In this document: positions 42,576 to 50,024 of the stretch, piece after piece | Layout of the letters: every line of letters begins with the position of its first letter | How positions within the stretch are numbered: position 1 is the first letter of the stretch | NCBI GenBank assembly: GCA_045585835.1 | Contig: JAZMZG010000012.1 | Span: 1 to 64,000, forward strand | Reading direction: 5' to 3' | Origin: CALCTE01 sp045585835 | Lineage (GTDB): Bacteria; Bacillota; Clostridia; Oscillospirales; CAG-272 | DNA length: 64,000 nt | Made by a program: the position numbers and the translations under genes | The notes under the pieces: model-generated | Database searches by the model: none | What the model saw: the letters and a program-made list of their open reading frames with translations, nothing else | What the model was told of the DNA's origin: nothing

Positions 42576-42578
42576 TTA

Positions 42579-43838
42579 TTACATATTTGTTACCTGTCCC
42601 ATAAATACGGGTAAATAGGTTTCCGTATCGAATATCACGTACAAAAACGGTCTGTTAAGGTTTACGTATTCTTTTATCATACCGGAATATTTGTTCATAT
42701 CTATTATAGTAGATGCTGCGGCTTCAGTGCCCATCTCGTCGACCTTTATCGCAGCATTATGAATTACACGGTCGATATATATCGGTTCTTCCGAACTGAC
42801 CATGTTCGAAAAGTCTGCTACACCGTCTATAAACGCTTCGTTAAGACCCATATCGATAAGAGCTTCGTTAAGCTCTGCTTTATATTTTGTTTCGAATTTA
42901 GGAAGCTTTGCACTTATGGATATTTCAGACGGAGTCGAAAGCATATCAATGAGCTTTTTGCCCGTAAGAGAGTCTACGTAATCGTCAAGTTCAATGTTTT
43001 CATTTGGTAAAATTGCCGCAAATGCATATTTTCCGCCCGCATAGTCTTTGATAAATCCCGTTGCTTTGTCATCATTTATGAACTTGCTTTCAAGCGAATT
43101 CATATAAAATGCACGGCTCTTTTTTCCGTCGATATTCGTAAAGTCGCCCTCGGTGCTTTTATAGTACGGAGCATCCCAATTTGCCTTAAAGTATACGGTG
43201 TTTATAAGAAACATTACGGTGTCTTTGTCAATACGGTCGAGTGCGTTTTTAATGAGTCCTTCCGTTTTTTCCGAGATGTAATCGTTGATTTCACGTAGAG
43301 TGGTGTTATCGAATGCAGAGAGAAAGACCTCGGCTGCGAAATCTCTCTTTGACGAAGTGATATAATCCTCTTTTACGTGCTCTTTATAGCTATTTTCGAT
43401 CCAAATCGAATTTGAAAGTTTAAGCTTGTCGCCGCCTGCTATAAGGGATATTGAGAGGAATTCTTCAAGAGTATCTTTTTTCACGCCGAAAAGTTCTTCG
43501 AATTCGGCAAGAGTGTTGCCGGCTGCACCCTTTTGTGCTAAAGCAAGCGCGTATATAACGGAGTACGGCGAAATTACGGTATTATCATCATCAGCGCATT
43601 CATCAAAAAGCTCCAGTGCGAAATCTGCAAGTGACGATGGCATTCGAACTTCGCCTGTTACACTCGGCTCAAAGTCAATATTTTGGGTTATCTCCAACGC
43701 TTCGTTGTGTGACTTAGGCTCTTTTTCCGACTCTCCGAATATGCCGTCTAAAGTATCCAATACCGTCTCTTCGTCACAAGAACAAAGCGTTAAAGCGAGC
43801 ATCAAAACAGCCAAAACAAATGCTATCAACCTTTTCAT
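42579..43838 (-). CDS. Serpin-family protease inhibitor, lipoprotein
   Basis: 419 aa. Lipoprotein signal (lipobox CSC, Cys near 21) and a full serpin fold. The hinge and reactive loop read DEMGTEAAASTIIDMNKYSG; counting from the hinge Gly as P15, P1 falls on the Lys-Tyr pair, which would suit a trypsin- or chymotrypsin-like protease. The C-terminal NRPFLYVIFD is the conserved breach strand. Serpins inactivate serine proteases irreversibly by inserting the cleaved loop. A membrane-anchored serpin would shield the surface from host or bacterial proteases. It is transcribed alone. Confidence 0.92.
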   Translation of the reverse strand: MKRLIAFVLAVLMLALTLCSCDEETVLDTLDGIFGESEKEPKSHNEALEITQNIDFEPSVTGEVRMPSSLADFALELFDECADDDNTVISPYSVIYALALAQKGAAGNTLAEFEELFGVKKDTLEEFLSISLIAGGDKLKLSNSIWIENSYKEHVKEDYITSSKRDFAAEVFLSAFDNTTLREINDYISEKTEGLIKNALDRIDKDTVMFLINTVYFKANWDAPYYKSTEGDFTNIDGKKSRAFYMNSLESKFINDDKATGFIKDYAGGKYAFAAILPNENIELDDYVDSLTGKKLIDMLSTPSEISISAKLPKFETKYKAELNEALIDMGLNEAFIDGVADFSNMVSSEEPIYIDRVIHNAAIKVDEMGTEAAASTIIDMNKYSGMIKEYVNLNRPFLYVIFDTETYLPVFMGQVTNM

Positions 43839-43922
43839 AATTTCAAAAATTCCTTTCGTTTTAATTCTTCAACTATTATACAATTTACTTCAAAAAAACA
43901 CTCATAAATTTACCTAAAAAAC

Positions 43923-43950
43923 TTGCTTTTAATACAGAATATGGTATAAT
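43923..43950 (+). promoter_or_regulatory. Promoter of the CDF transporter gene
   Basis: TTGCTT, 16 bases, TATAAT (43945-43950) with an extended -10 TGG. It overlaps an in-frame ATG at 43949, which therefore cannot be the start. Confidence 0.8.
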
Positions 43951-43969
43951 GGCACAAAGAGGTGTTCAA

Positions 43970-45175
43970 GTGGTAGAAATTCTTTCCAAAATTTTCATAA
44001 AAGACAGAAAAAATTACTCCGATCCACACGTTAGATACTCGTACGGGATACTCTGCTCCGTGCTTGCGGTCGCTTTGAATATCCTTTTGGGAGCGCTTAA
44101 ATTCGTCGCGGGACTTTTGACGGGCAGTATATCCGTTATGGCTGACGCCGTGAACAATTTTGCAGATGCAATAAGTGCCGTGCTCACGTTTTTGGGATTT
44201 AAGCTTTCGGCGAAAAAGCCCGACAGAGAGCATCCCTTCGGACACGGAAGGATCGAATACGTGACGGGACTTGTCGTCTCCGCGGCTATAATTTTAGTCG
44301 GTTTCGAAGCTTTAAAGGAAGCTGTCGTTTCCATAATCGAACATATCAAATTTCACATATCTCCCGAAAAGTTTTCAGCACCCGAAACCATAGAGTTTTC
44401 CTATCTAGCCGTTGGCATACTCTGCGCTTCGATACTCGTGAAGATATATATGGCACTGTTTATGAAGAGCGTGGGCAAGAAGATAAATTCGTCTGCGATG
44501 AAGGCTACGGGTTCGGATGCACTCGGAGACACAGTTGCAACGTCCATTGCTCTTTTGTGTATGCTTATATATAAGTTTTGGGGCGTTGACCTCGATGCGT
44601 ATGCGGGACTTATCGTGTCGGCGTTTATTATAAAGGTAGGTATCGACAGCATAAAGGAAACGCTTCGCAAGCTTCTCGGAACGACCGCCGACAAGGAGGT
44701 AGTCGAAAACATAAAAAAGACCGTGTTTTCTTATCCGGATGTTGTAGGTATACACGATATGATAGTTCACGACTACGGCCCCGGCAGATGTATGGTGTCT
44801 TTACATGCTGAGTTTGACGGAAGTAAGGATATTTACCTTATCCACGATATGATAGACAGACTTTCCGACGAACTTTCACTAAAGTTTGGGTGCGAGGCGG
44901 TAGTACATATGGACCCTATCGATCTTACGGACGAAACGGTTATTGAGCTTCGCGCACTCGTTGAAAAATGCGCGGGAGAAATATCGGACTCTTTAAGCAT
45001 TCACGATTTGCGAGTCGTACCGGGTGTAACTCATACGAATATAATTTTTGATATGCTCGTCCCGCTCGACTTCAAAACAGGCGACGAGGAGCTTACAAAG
45101 CTTTTAAGGGCAAAGGTGAAGGAACAAAGGCCCGACTGTAACTTGGTAATACAAATAGACAGACCATATATTTAA
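43970..45175 (+). CDS. Cation diffusion facilitator family transporter
   Basis: 401 aa from the GTG at 43970, chosen because AGAGGTG lies 5 bases upstream and the ATG at 43949 is inside the -10 box. About six membrane segments; the metal-binding helix pair carries SVMADAVNNFADAISAV (Asp/Asn-Asp site) and DREHPFGHGRIEYV. A cytoplasmic C-terminal dimerisation domain (about 100 residues) follows with His-rich VVHMDPIDL. Such exporters move Zn2+, Mn2+ or Fe2+ out against H+ or K+; metal choice is open. The glycosidase gene follows 23 bases downstream. Confidence 0.9.
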   Translation: MVEILSKIFIKDRKNYSDPHVRYSYGILCSVLAVALNILLGALKFVAGLLTGSISVMADAVNNFADAISAVLTFLGFKLSAKKPDREHPFGHGRIEYVTGLVVSAAIILVGFEALKEAVVSIIEHIKFHISPEKFSAPETIEFSYLAVGILCASILVKIYMALFMKSVGKKINSSAMKATGSDALGDTVATSIALLCMLIYKFWGVDLDAYAGLIVSAFIIKVGIDSIKETLRKLLGTTADKEVVENIKKTVFSYPDVVGIHDMIVHDYGPGRCMVSLHAEFDGSKDIYLIHDMIDRLSDELSLKFGCEAVVHMDPIDLTDETVIELRALVEKCAGEISDSLSIHDLRVVPGVTHTNIIFDMLVPLDFKTGDEELTKLLRAKVKEQRPDCNLVIQIDRPYI

Positions 45176-45198
45176 AAATAAAACGGAGGAAACTTGAG

Positions 45199-47271
45199 AT
45201 GAACTTAACGGCGAAGTCGAAAAATTTTGCGGTAAGCTTCGATAACGGAGTTATATACGCAAACGAAAAGATCAAAATCACCCCCGCACTCCCAAAATTT
45301 TATGAGAAGGACGGAGAGAAGAAGGAATTTGCTTGGGTACTCAGAAATAAAGAGCAAAAATTGAACGCTTTCTCACTTCTTTATTACGATAAGGAAGCGG
45401 GCTTTAACTTCCTTGTAAACCTGAAGGGCAGAGATGATATCAAAGGCCCCGTAGAATACTCTGCGTCACTTACGAACTTAAGACCTGAACCTGTTCGTAT
45501 ATTCCCCGAAGATGTCTTTACTGCAAGCTTTCACTTTGATACCGTACCTACGGCTTGGAGAGTTGCGAAGGAGTCGGGACTTGCAGAAGGCGTTAAGTGG
45601 CACAAGGGCACGTCTTACTTTGAGGGCACGGGTATTTATAAGGATATTCTCACGGAAGGCACGAGCGTAGTTTGTGAAACAAGTACAATACAGGACTTCA
45701 ACCGTAACGGTATGATACCCATGGTATATTTCGATGCTGACATAAAGGGCGCTTACGTAGGCGTTGAGTGGACAAGTCAGAGAATATTTGCAGAGGGTAC
45801 GAAGAGTGGCGTAGACGTACGCGTGGACTACAGAGAAAACTTTACGACTAAGGTGACGAGTGATGAGCCTTTCACAATAGCTCCTATTTACATCGGAAGC
45901 TACAAAGGCGACATCGAAGATGGTTCTAACGAGTTCAAGCGTTGGTTCTTCCTTGAGAAGACTCCCAAGAAGATGCTTTACGATGAGAATGAGCCTTTAA
46001 CACAGATAGATGCACAGGTTGATGCTGAAAAATGTAAAGAGCACGGCATTCAGTCAATAAAGACCGACTACGGCTGGTGGTCTAACGATAAGATTGGCAC
46101 TCAGGCGGAAAACTGGGGAACTTGGAAATACTATGAGGGCTCGTGGAAAGTCCGTGCCGATTATATGGTCAACTTCCTCAAAAAATACGGTGCTACAACG
46201 CTTGAAGAGTGCAGTGCATATTTTGACAAGCTCGGACTTAATTGGACTATATATGTACTTTTACACGACTCTCAAAAGGAACTTGAGGGTGACGATTTGA
46301 TGACGAGCGTCGGACCTACCGCTCACCCCGAATGGTTTGCGGGCAGAAAGATTGCGGGAAAATGTCCCGTTGCCGATCTCGGAAATAAGGAATGCGTTGA
46401 CTACTGCAAGCGTAAGCTTGAGGAATTTTTCACCGAAAGCGGAATTAAGAGCTGGAGAACCGACTTTGAGCCTATAGCTTACCGCTCCGAAAGAGAAAAC
46501 AGACACGACGCAAACGGAACGGACGTACAGTATTGGTGCTCAAAGGGCTTTTACGATATAGTAGACCAACTTATCGAGAAGATTCCCGGATTCAGATATG
46601 AGTCTTGCTCATCGGGTGGCTCTATGAAGGACTATGCGACTATGCACCGTGCTACAATCTTCAATAACGACGACTCTGCGGACTTTGCAAGCCTTCGCAC
46701 GACCTTCTACGATTCGTCTTATTGCTTCCCGCCCGCACAGCTTCAGTGGCCGCTTGACCCCTGCAGCTTCTGCCCCGAAAGCGAAAAATATTATTGCGGT
46801 TACGGCGACAGAGACTTCGGCTTCCGTTCTCTCATAATGGGTCCCATACACCTTGGAAGCTGGGGAGGAAGTGCATCGTTTGAGAAATATAATCTTCTCG
46901 CTTATTATAAGGAATACTTAAATCTTCACAACGAGAAGGTAAAGCACCTTATCCGCCATGCAAATCTCTATCATACGCTTCCCCGACCCGACGGAATCCA
47001 TTGGGACGGAATGCAGTATGGCATGGACCATAGCGTGAACGGAAACAATATTCACGGTGCGGCATTTATCTTCAAGCCCTCCGACCAAGATGGCGACAGC
47101 AAGCATATCACGATAAGAGGACTTTGTCCCGATACCGTATACAAAGCAGACTTCTATGAAAGAAAAGAACAGAGCTTTGTTGCAAGCGGTAAGGAAATTA
47201 TGGAAAAGGGGATAACCGTATATATGGACGGCGTACCCGGAAGTGATATAATATTCTTCGAAGCGCTGTAA
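45199..47271 (+). CDS. GH36-like alpha-galactosidase-type glycosidase
   Basis: 690 aa, no signal peptide, so intracellular. An N-terminal beta domain of about 270 residues precedes a TIM barrel of the melibiase clan. The nucleophile region is GIKSWRTDFEPIAYRS (Asp near 421); YESCSSGGSMKDYA and FNNDDSADFASLRT (Asp near 491, general acid) follow, then the small C-terminal beta domain. The usual KWDMNR of GH36 is SWRTDF here, so substrate may differ from simple alpha-galactosides. GGAGG precedes the ATG; co-transcription with the CDF gene is likely though no functional link is obvious. Confidence 0.78.
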   Translation: MNLTAKSKNFAVSFDNGVIYANEKIKITPALPKFYEKDGEKKEFAWVLRNKEQKLNAFSLLYYDKEAGFNFLVNLKGRDDIKGPVEYSASLTNLRPEPVRIFPEDVFTASFHFDTVPTAWRVAKESGLAEGVKWHKGTSYFEGTGIYKDILTEGTSVVCETSTIQDFNRNGMIPMVYFDADIKGAYVGVEWTSQRIFAEGTKSGVDVRVDYRENFTTKVTSDEPFTIAPIYIGSYKGDIEDGSNEFKRWFFLEKTPKKMLYDENEPLTQIDAQVDAEKCKEHGIQSIKTDYGWWSNDKIGTQAENWGTWKYYEGSWKVRADYMVNFLKKYGATTLEECSAYFDKLGLNWTIYVLLHDSQKELEGDDLMTSVGPTAHPEWFAGRKIAGKCPVADLGNKECVDYCKRKLEEFFTESGIKSWRTDFEPIAYRSERENRHDANGTDVQYWCSKGFYDIVDQLIEKIPGFRYESCSSGGSMKDYATMHRATIFNNDDSADFASLRTTFYDSSYCFPPAQLQWPLDPCSFCPESEKYYCGYGDRDFGFRSLIMGPIHLGSWGGSASFEKYNLLAYYKEYLNLHNEKVKHLIRHANLYHTLPRPDGIHWDGMQYGMDHSVNGNNIHGAAFIFKPSDQDGDSKHITIRGLCPDTVYKADFYERKEQSFVASGKEIMEKGITVYMDGVPGSDIIFFEAL

Positions 47272-47277
47272 AAAACA

Positions 47278-47308
47278 CCCCGTTCCGAAAGGAACGGGGG
47301 AATTTTTT
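47278..47308 (+). terminator. Terminator of the CDF-glycosidase operon
   Basis: CCCCGTTCC, GAAA loop, GGAACGGGG, then GAATTTTTTG. Confidence 0.9.
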
Positions 47309-47339
47309 GTTTTTTGAGAAAAATATTTCCTAAAAGTTA

Positions 47340-47368
47340 TTGACAAGAGCGAAGTTATTTGATATACT
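47340..47368 (+). promoter_or_regulatory. Promoter of the CAT-anticodon tRNA
   Basis: TTGACA (47340-47345), 17 bases, TATACT (47363-47368), 29 bases before the tRNA. Confidence 0.85.
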
Positions 47369-47397
47369 ATGTAGGCTAACTTTAGGAGCATAAAGAA

Positions 47398-47474
47398 GGG
47401 CCTTTAGCTCAGTTGGTTAGAGCTCCCGGCTCATAACCGGTCGGTCCAGGGTTCGAGTCCCCGAAGGCCCACCA
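47398..47474 (+). tRNA. tRNA with CAT anticodon, probably tRNA-Ile2
   Basis: 77 nt with encoded CCA. The acceptor GGGCCTT pairs with AAGGCCC, so it is not the initiator (G1-C72 pair). The anticodon loop CTCATAA resembles tRNA-Ile2, whose C34 is modified to lysidine by TilS and reads AUA, more than elongator tRNA-Met (loop TTCATAC). Two stem mismatches are present: C27-U43 and A50-C64. Confidence 0.85.
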
Positions 47475-47476
47475 TG

Positions 47477-47508
47477 AAAAAAGACTATTCGGAAGAATAG
47501 TCTTTTTT
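47477..47508 (+). terminator. Terminator of the CAT-anticodon tRNA
   Basis: AAAAAAGACTATTC with GAATAGTCTTTTTT, 4-base loop, three bases after the CCA end. Confidence 0.9.
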
Positions 47509-47540
47509 CAATATCACTAAAAATAAAACTCCCTTGATGA

Positions 47541-47565
47541 AATCACGGCTTTGCCGTGATTTTTA
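47541..47565 (+). terminator. Second hairpin before the LemA pair
   Basis: AAATCACGGC, TTT loop, GCCGTGATTT, then TTATTT. Its T tract runs into the -35 region of the next promoter. Confidence 0.7.
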
Positions 47566-47594
47566 TTTACAAAACGCAGATTTTGTAGTATAAT
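47566..47594 (+). promoter_or_regulatory. Promoter of the membrane protein-LemA operon
   Basis: TTTACA, 17 bases, TATAAT (47589-47594). Confidence 0.75.
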
Positions 47595-47614
47595 GATAAA
47601 AAGAGGTGTTGCAG

Positions 47615-49222
47615 TTGGAATCAATAATTTATAACCCGCTTGAAGAGTATGATAAAAAGTTCAAACAAACGCATTTTGACAAGACAAATGAATATTTTGA
47701 CACTCTTGTAAGAAAATCGGGAATAAACATCGACGAAAACAGAGAAACCGTAAAGCAGTATAACTTCTATAAAGAAAATATCAAAAAGCTCAAACGAAAA
47801 CGAAATTGGCTGAGATTTTTCCGTGTCCTTATGATAATTACGCTTATTTTGATACCGATAGTAATTTGGAAGATGACGCCTAAAATACGGCAGTTGAAGC
47901 AAGAGATAGAAACAGCAAGCGATAAAGCCGACGAGCTTCTTCGTAAAGCCTACGAACAGATGGCACCGCTTAACAAACTGTTTTCGGAGAAAGATTGCTT
48001 GGAGCTTATTGAAAAGACAGTTCCGCTTATGAAATTCGAAGACCATTTCACATCGGAGCATGAGCTTGATATGGTAACGAATTACGATTTCGGAGAAAGC
48101 CTTGATACCACGCAGTCAACTTTAGATGTACTCTCGGGAAGATATAACGAAAATCCGTTTTTATTCGAAGATAAGCTTATCAGGACCATGGGGCTTGAAA
48201 CTTATCACGGATACAAAACTATCTATTGGACTGAAACGTATAGGGATTCCGAGGGGCGAACAAGAACGAGAACACGCTCACAGACACTTCATGCTACCGT
48301 AACAAAGCCAAAACCATTTTACACAACGCAAGTCGTTTTAAATTACGGCTCGCAAGGCGCTGCGGAGCTTTCCTTTTCAAGAGATGCGTCGAACCTGCAC
48401 AAAAAAAGTGAGGGGCAAATTGAGCGCCACATAAAGCGCGGCGAGAAAAAGCTAAAGAGAATGACCGATAAGGCGATAAAGAAAAACGATGATTTCACGA
48501 GTATGTCAAATACCGATTTCGAAGTTTTGTTCGATGCTCTTGACAGAACCAACGAGGTGCAGTTCAGAACCTTATTTACGCCTCTTGCGCAAACGAATAT
48601 GGTTGATTTGATCTTATCAAAAACGGGATACGGCGACGATTTTAACTTTTATAAGCTCAACCGTATGAATAAAATCGTAACAAATCACAGCCAAGGCAGA
48701 GTGATAAAATTACTGCCCGCCCACTACGTTTCTTATTCGTTTGACATAATAAAGGAAAACTTCATCGGTAAAAACACTGAATTTTTCAAGGCAGTATATT
48801 TTGATTTTGCTCCGCTTTTGGCAATTCCTGTTTATAGGGAAAGACCCGTGCATTCCTTAAAGCCGATACCCGATCTTTCACGCATTTACTCCCAAAAGGA
48901 GTGCGAAACACTTGCAAACTTAATTAAAAAGGAAAACGTTGTTCACCCAAATACTAAAACGCAGGCGATAATCAAATCACAATACGTCCGTACCGAAGCA
49001 AACACAGATGAAACTGCAGTTACGGCATATTCATTTGATATATTTAAGCGTATAGATGTTGTTGCGATGCTCGGCGGAGACGGTAGAATGCATAACGTAT
49101 CGGTTCCGTGGGACGAATACGTACCGCTTGAGTATTATACAAGCTTTGGCGTATCTTCTGAAGCATACACACAAAACCGTAACGTACTTGCAAGGCATAA
49201 CGGCTTATGCATATTCAGTTAA
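47615..49222 (+). CDS. Membrane protein of unknown function, partner of LemA
   Basis: 535 aa from a TTG at 47615, which lies 8 bases after AGAGG; a GTG at 47606 overlaps that site. Residues about 1-65 are charged and coiled-coil-like, then one strong membrane segment (FFRVLMIITLILIPIVIW), another charged coiled coil and a long soluble C-terminal part. It contains a striking basic stretch, DSEGRTRTRTRSQT, after YWTETYR. I recognise no named family. Its coiled coils and its position 24 bases before a LemA gene suggest the two proteins work as a membrane complex. Confidence 0.78.
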   Translation: MESIIYNPLEEYDKKFKQTHFDKTNEYFDTLVRKSGINIDENRETVKQYNFYKENIKKLKRKRNWLRFFRVLMIITLILIPIVIWKMTPKIRQLKQEIETASDKADELLRKAYEQMAPLNKLFSEKDCLELIEKTVPLMKFEDHFTSEHELDMVTNYDFGESLDTTQSTLDVLSGRYNENPFLFEDKLIRTMGLETYHGYKTIYWTETYRDSEGRTRTRTRSQTLHATVTKPKPFYTTQVVLNYGSQGAAELSFSRDASNLHKKSEGQIERHIKRGEKKLKRMTDKAIKKNDDFTSMSNTDFEVLFDALDRTNEVQFRTLFTPLAQTNMVDLILSKTGYGDDFNFYKLNRMNKIVTNHSQGRVIKLLPAHYVSYSFDIIKENFIGKNTEFFKAVYFDFAPLLAIPVYRERPVHSLKPIPDLSRIYSQKECETLANLIKKENVVHPNTKTQAIIKSQYVRTEANTDETAVTAYSFDIFKRIDVVAMLGGDGRMHNVSVPWDEYVPLEYYTSFGVSSEAYTQNRNVLARHNGLCIFS

Positions 49223-49246
49223 ATATTATATAAAGGAGAAAAAACA

Positions 49247-49912
49247 ATGGCAAATCAATTGGACGAACTTAATCCCGAGATAAGAGAAGAGGGACTTGAC
49301 ACCAACGTAATAGTTAAAAAGCTTCCCGCAGAGGTTGGCGCAGGCTCAAAGGTATTTGAAATATTACTTTGGATTCCTTTAGTAATTCCGGGACTTATCT
49401 TCTTGTTTATGAAGATAAACGCACAAAAGCATTTTGATCAGCTTCAACAGAAGATACAGCGTAATGCATCTCAAATCGATAATTACCTTGAACAGAGAGT
49501 TATGGTACTTCAAAACTGTGCAAGACTTCTTGATAAGGCAATCGACCTTGACAAAAGCACTTTTGAGAATATCGCAAAATATAGATCCGGTAACCTTGGA
49601 AATGACGACGTGCGCAACGATGTAGGCGATAAGATAGAAAAGATATCAAGAGATATAAACGTTGCGGTTGAAAACTATCCCGACTTAAAGGCTCACCGTG
49701 AGATTGCTGATGCAATGCAACAGAATATGTATCTTCAGAGAGAAATAACAGCCGCAAGAGAGCTTTATAACGATACCATCAACGAATGGAACAAGGATAT
49801 TTTCGCATGGCCCACGAAGAAGATCGTTGCGGCAAAGAACGGCTATACGACGAGAATTCCTTTCGTTGCTTCCAAAGAAATTAAAGAGCAGGCAAAGAGC
49901 GTATTTTTCTGA
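49247..49912 (+). CDS. LemA family protein
   Basis: 221 aa. An N-terminal hydrophilic stretch, one membrane segment (ILLWIPLVIPGLIFLFM, about residues 43-60), then a long alpha-helical LemA domain with QLQQKIQRNASQIDNYLEQR and LQREITAARELYNDTINEW, the two most conserved parts of the family. LemA proteins have a periplasm- or outside-facing four-helix bundle; their role is unsettled, with links to two-component systems, proteases and envelope stress. Here the membrane segment sits further in than in most LemA proteins. GGAGAA precedes the ATG. Confidence 0.88.
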   Translation: MANQLDELNPEIREEGLDTNVIVKKLPAEVGAGSKVFEILLWIPLVIPGLIFLFMKINAQKHFDQLQQKIQRNASQIDNYLEQRVMVLQNCARLLDKAIDLDKSTFENIAKYRSGNLGNDDVRNDVGDKIEKISRDINVAVENYPDLKAHREIADAMQQNMYLQREITAARELYNDTINEWNKDIFAWPTKKIVAAKNGYTTRIPFVASKEIKEQAKSVFF

Positions 49913-49930
49913 TTTTGATATAATGCATAA

Positions 49931-49956
49931 AATCGGGCTGTAAAGCCCGATTTTTA
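49931..49956 (+). terminator. Terminator of the LemA operon
   Basis: AATCGGGCT with AGCCCGATT, 4-base loop, then TTTATATT. Confidence 0.88.
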
Positions 49957-49958
49957 TA

Positions 49959-49987
49959 TTGATTTATTCACAAATTTATTGTATAAT
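49959..49987 (+). promoter_or_regulatory. Promoter of the LytM-like gene
   Basis: TTGATT, 17 bases, TATAAT (49982-49987), 37 bases before the ATG. Confidence 0.8.
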
Positions 49988-50024
49988 TAAATATGTAGGA
50001 AATTCAAAAAATTCGGAGGCAATA

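Noticed and set aside
43949..43969. ATG start for the CDF transporter
   Set aside because: It overlaps the -10 box TATAAT (43945-43950); the GTG at 43970 follows a proper ribosome site.
47398..47474. Initiator tRNA-fMet
   Set aside because: The first acceptor pair is G1-C72; initiators have a mismatched C1-A72 pair and GGG/CCC in the anticodon stem.
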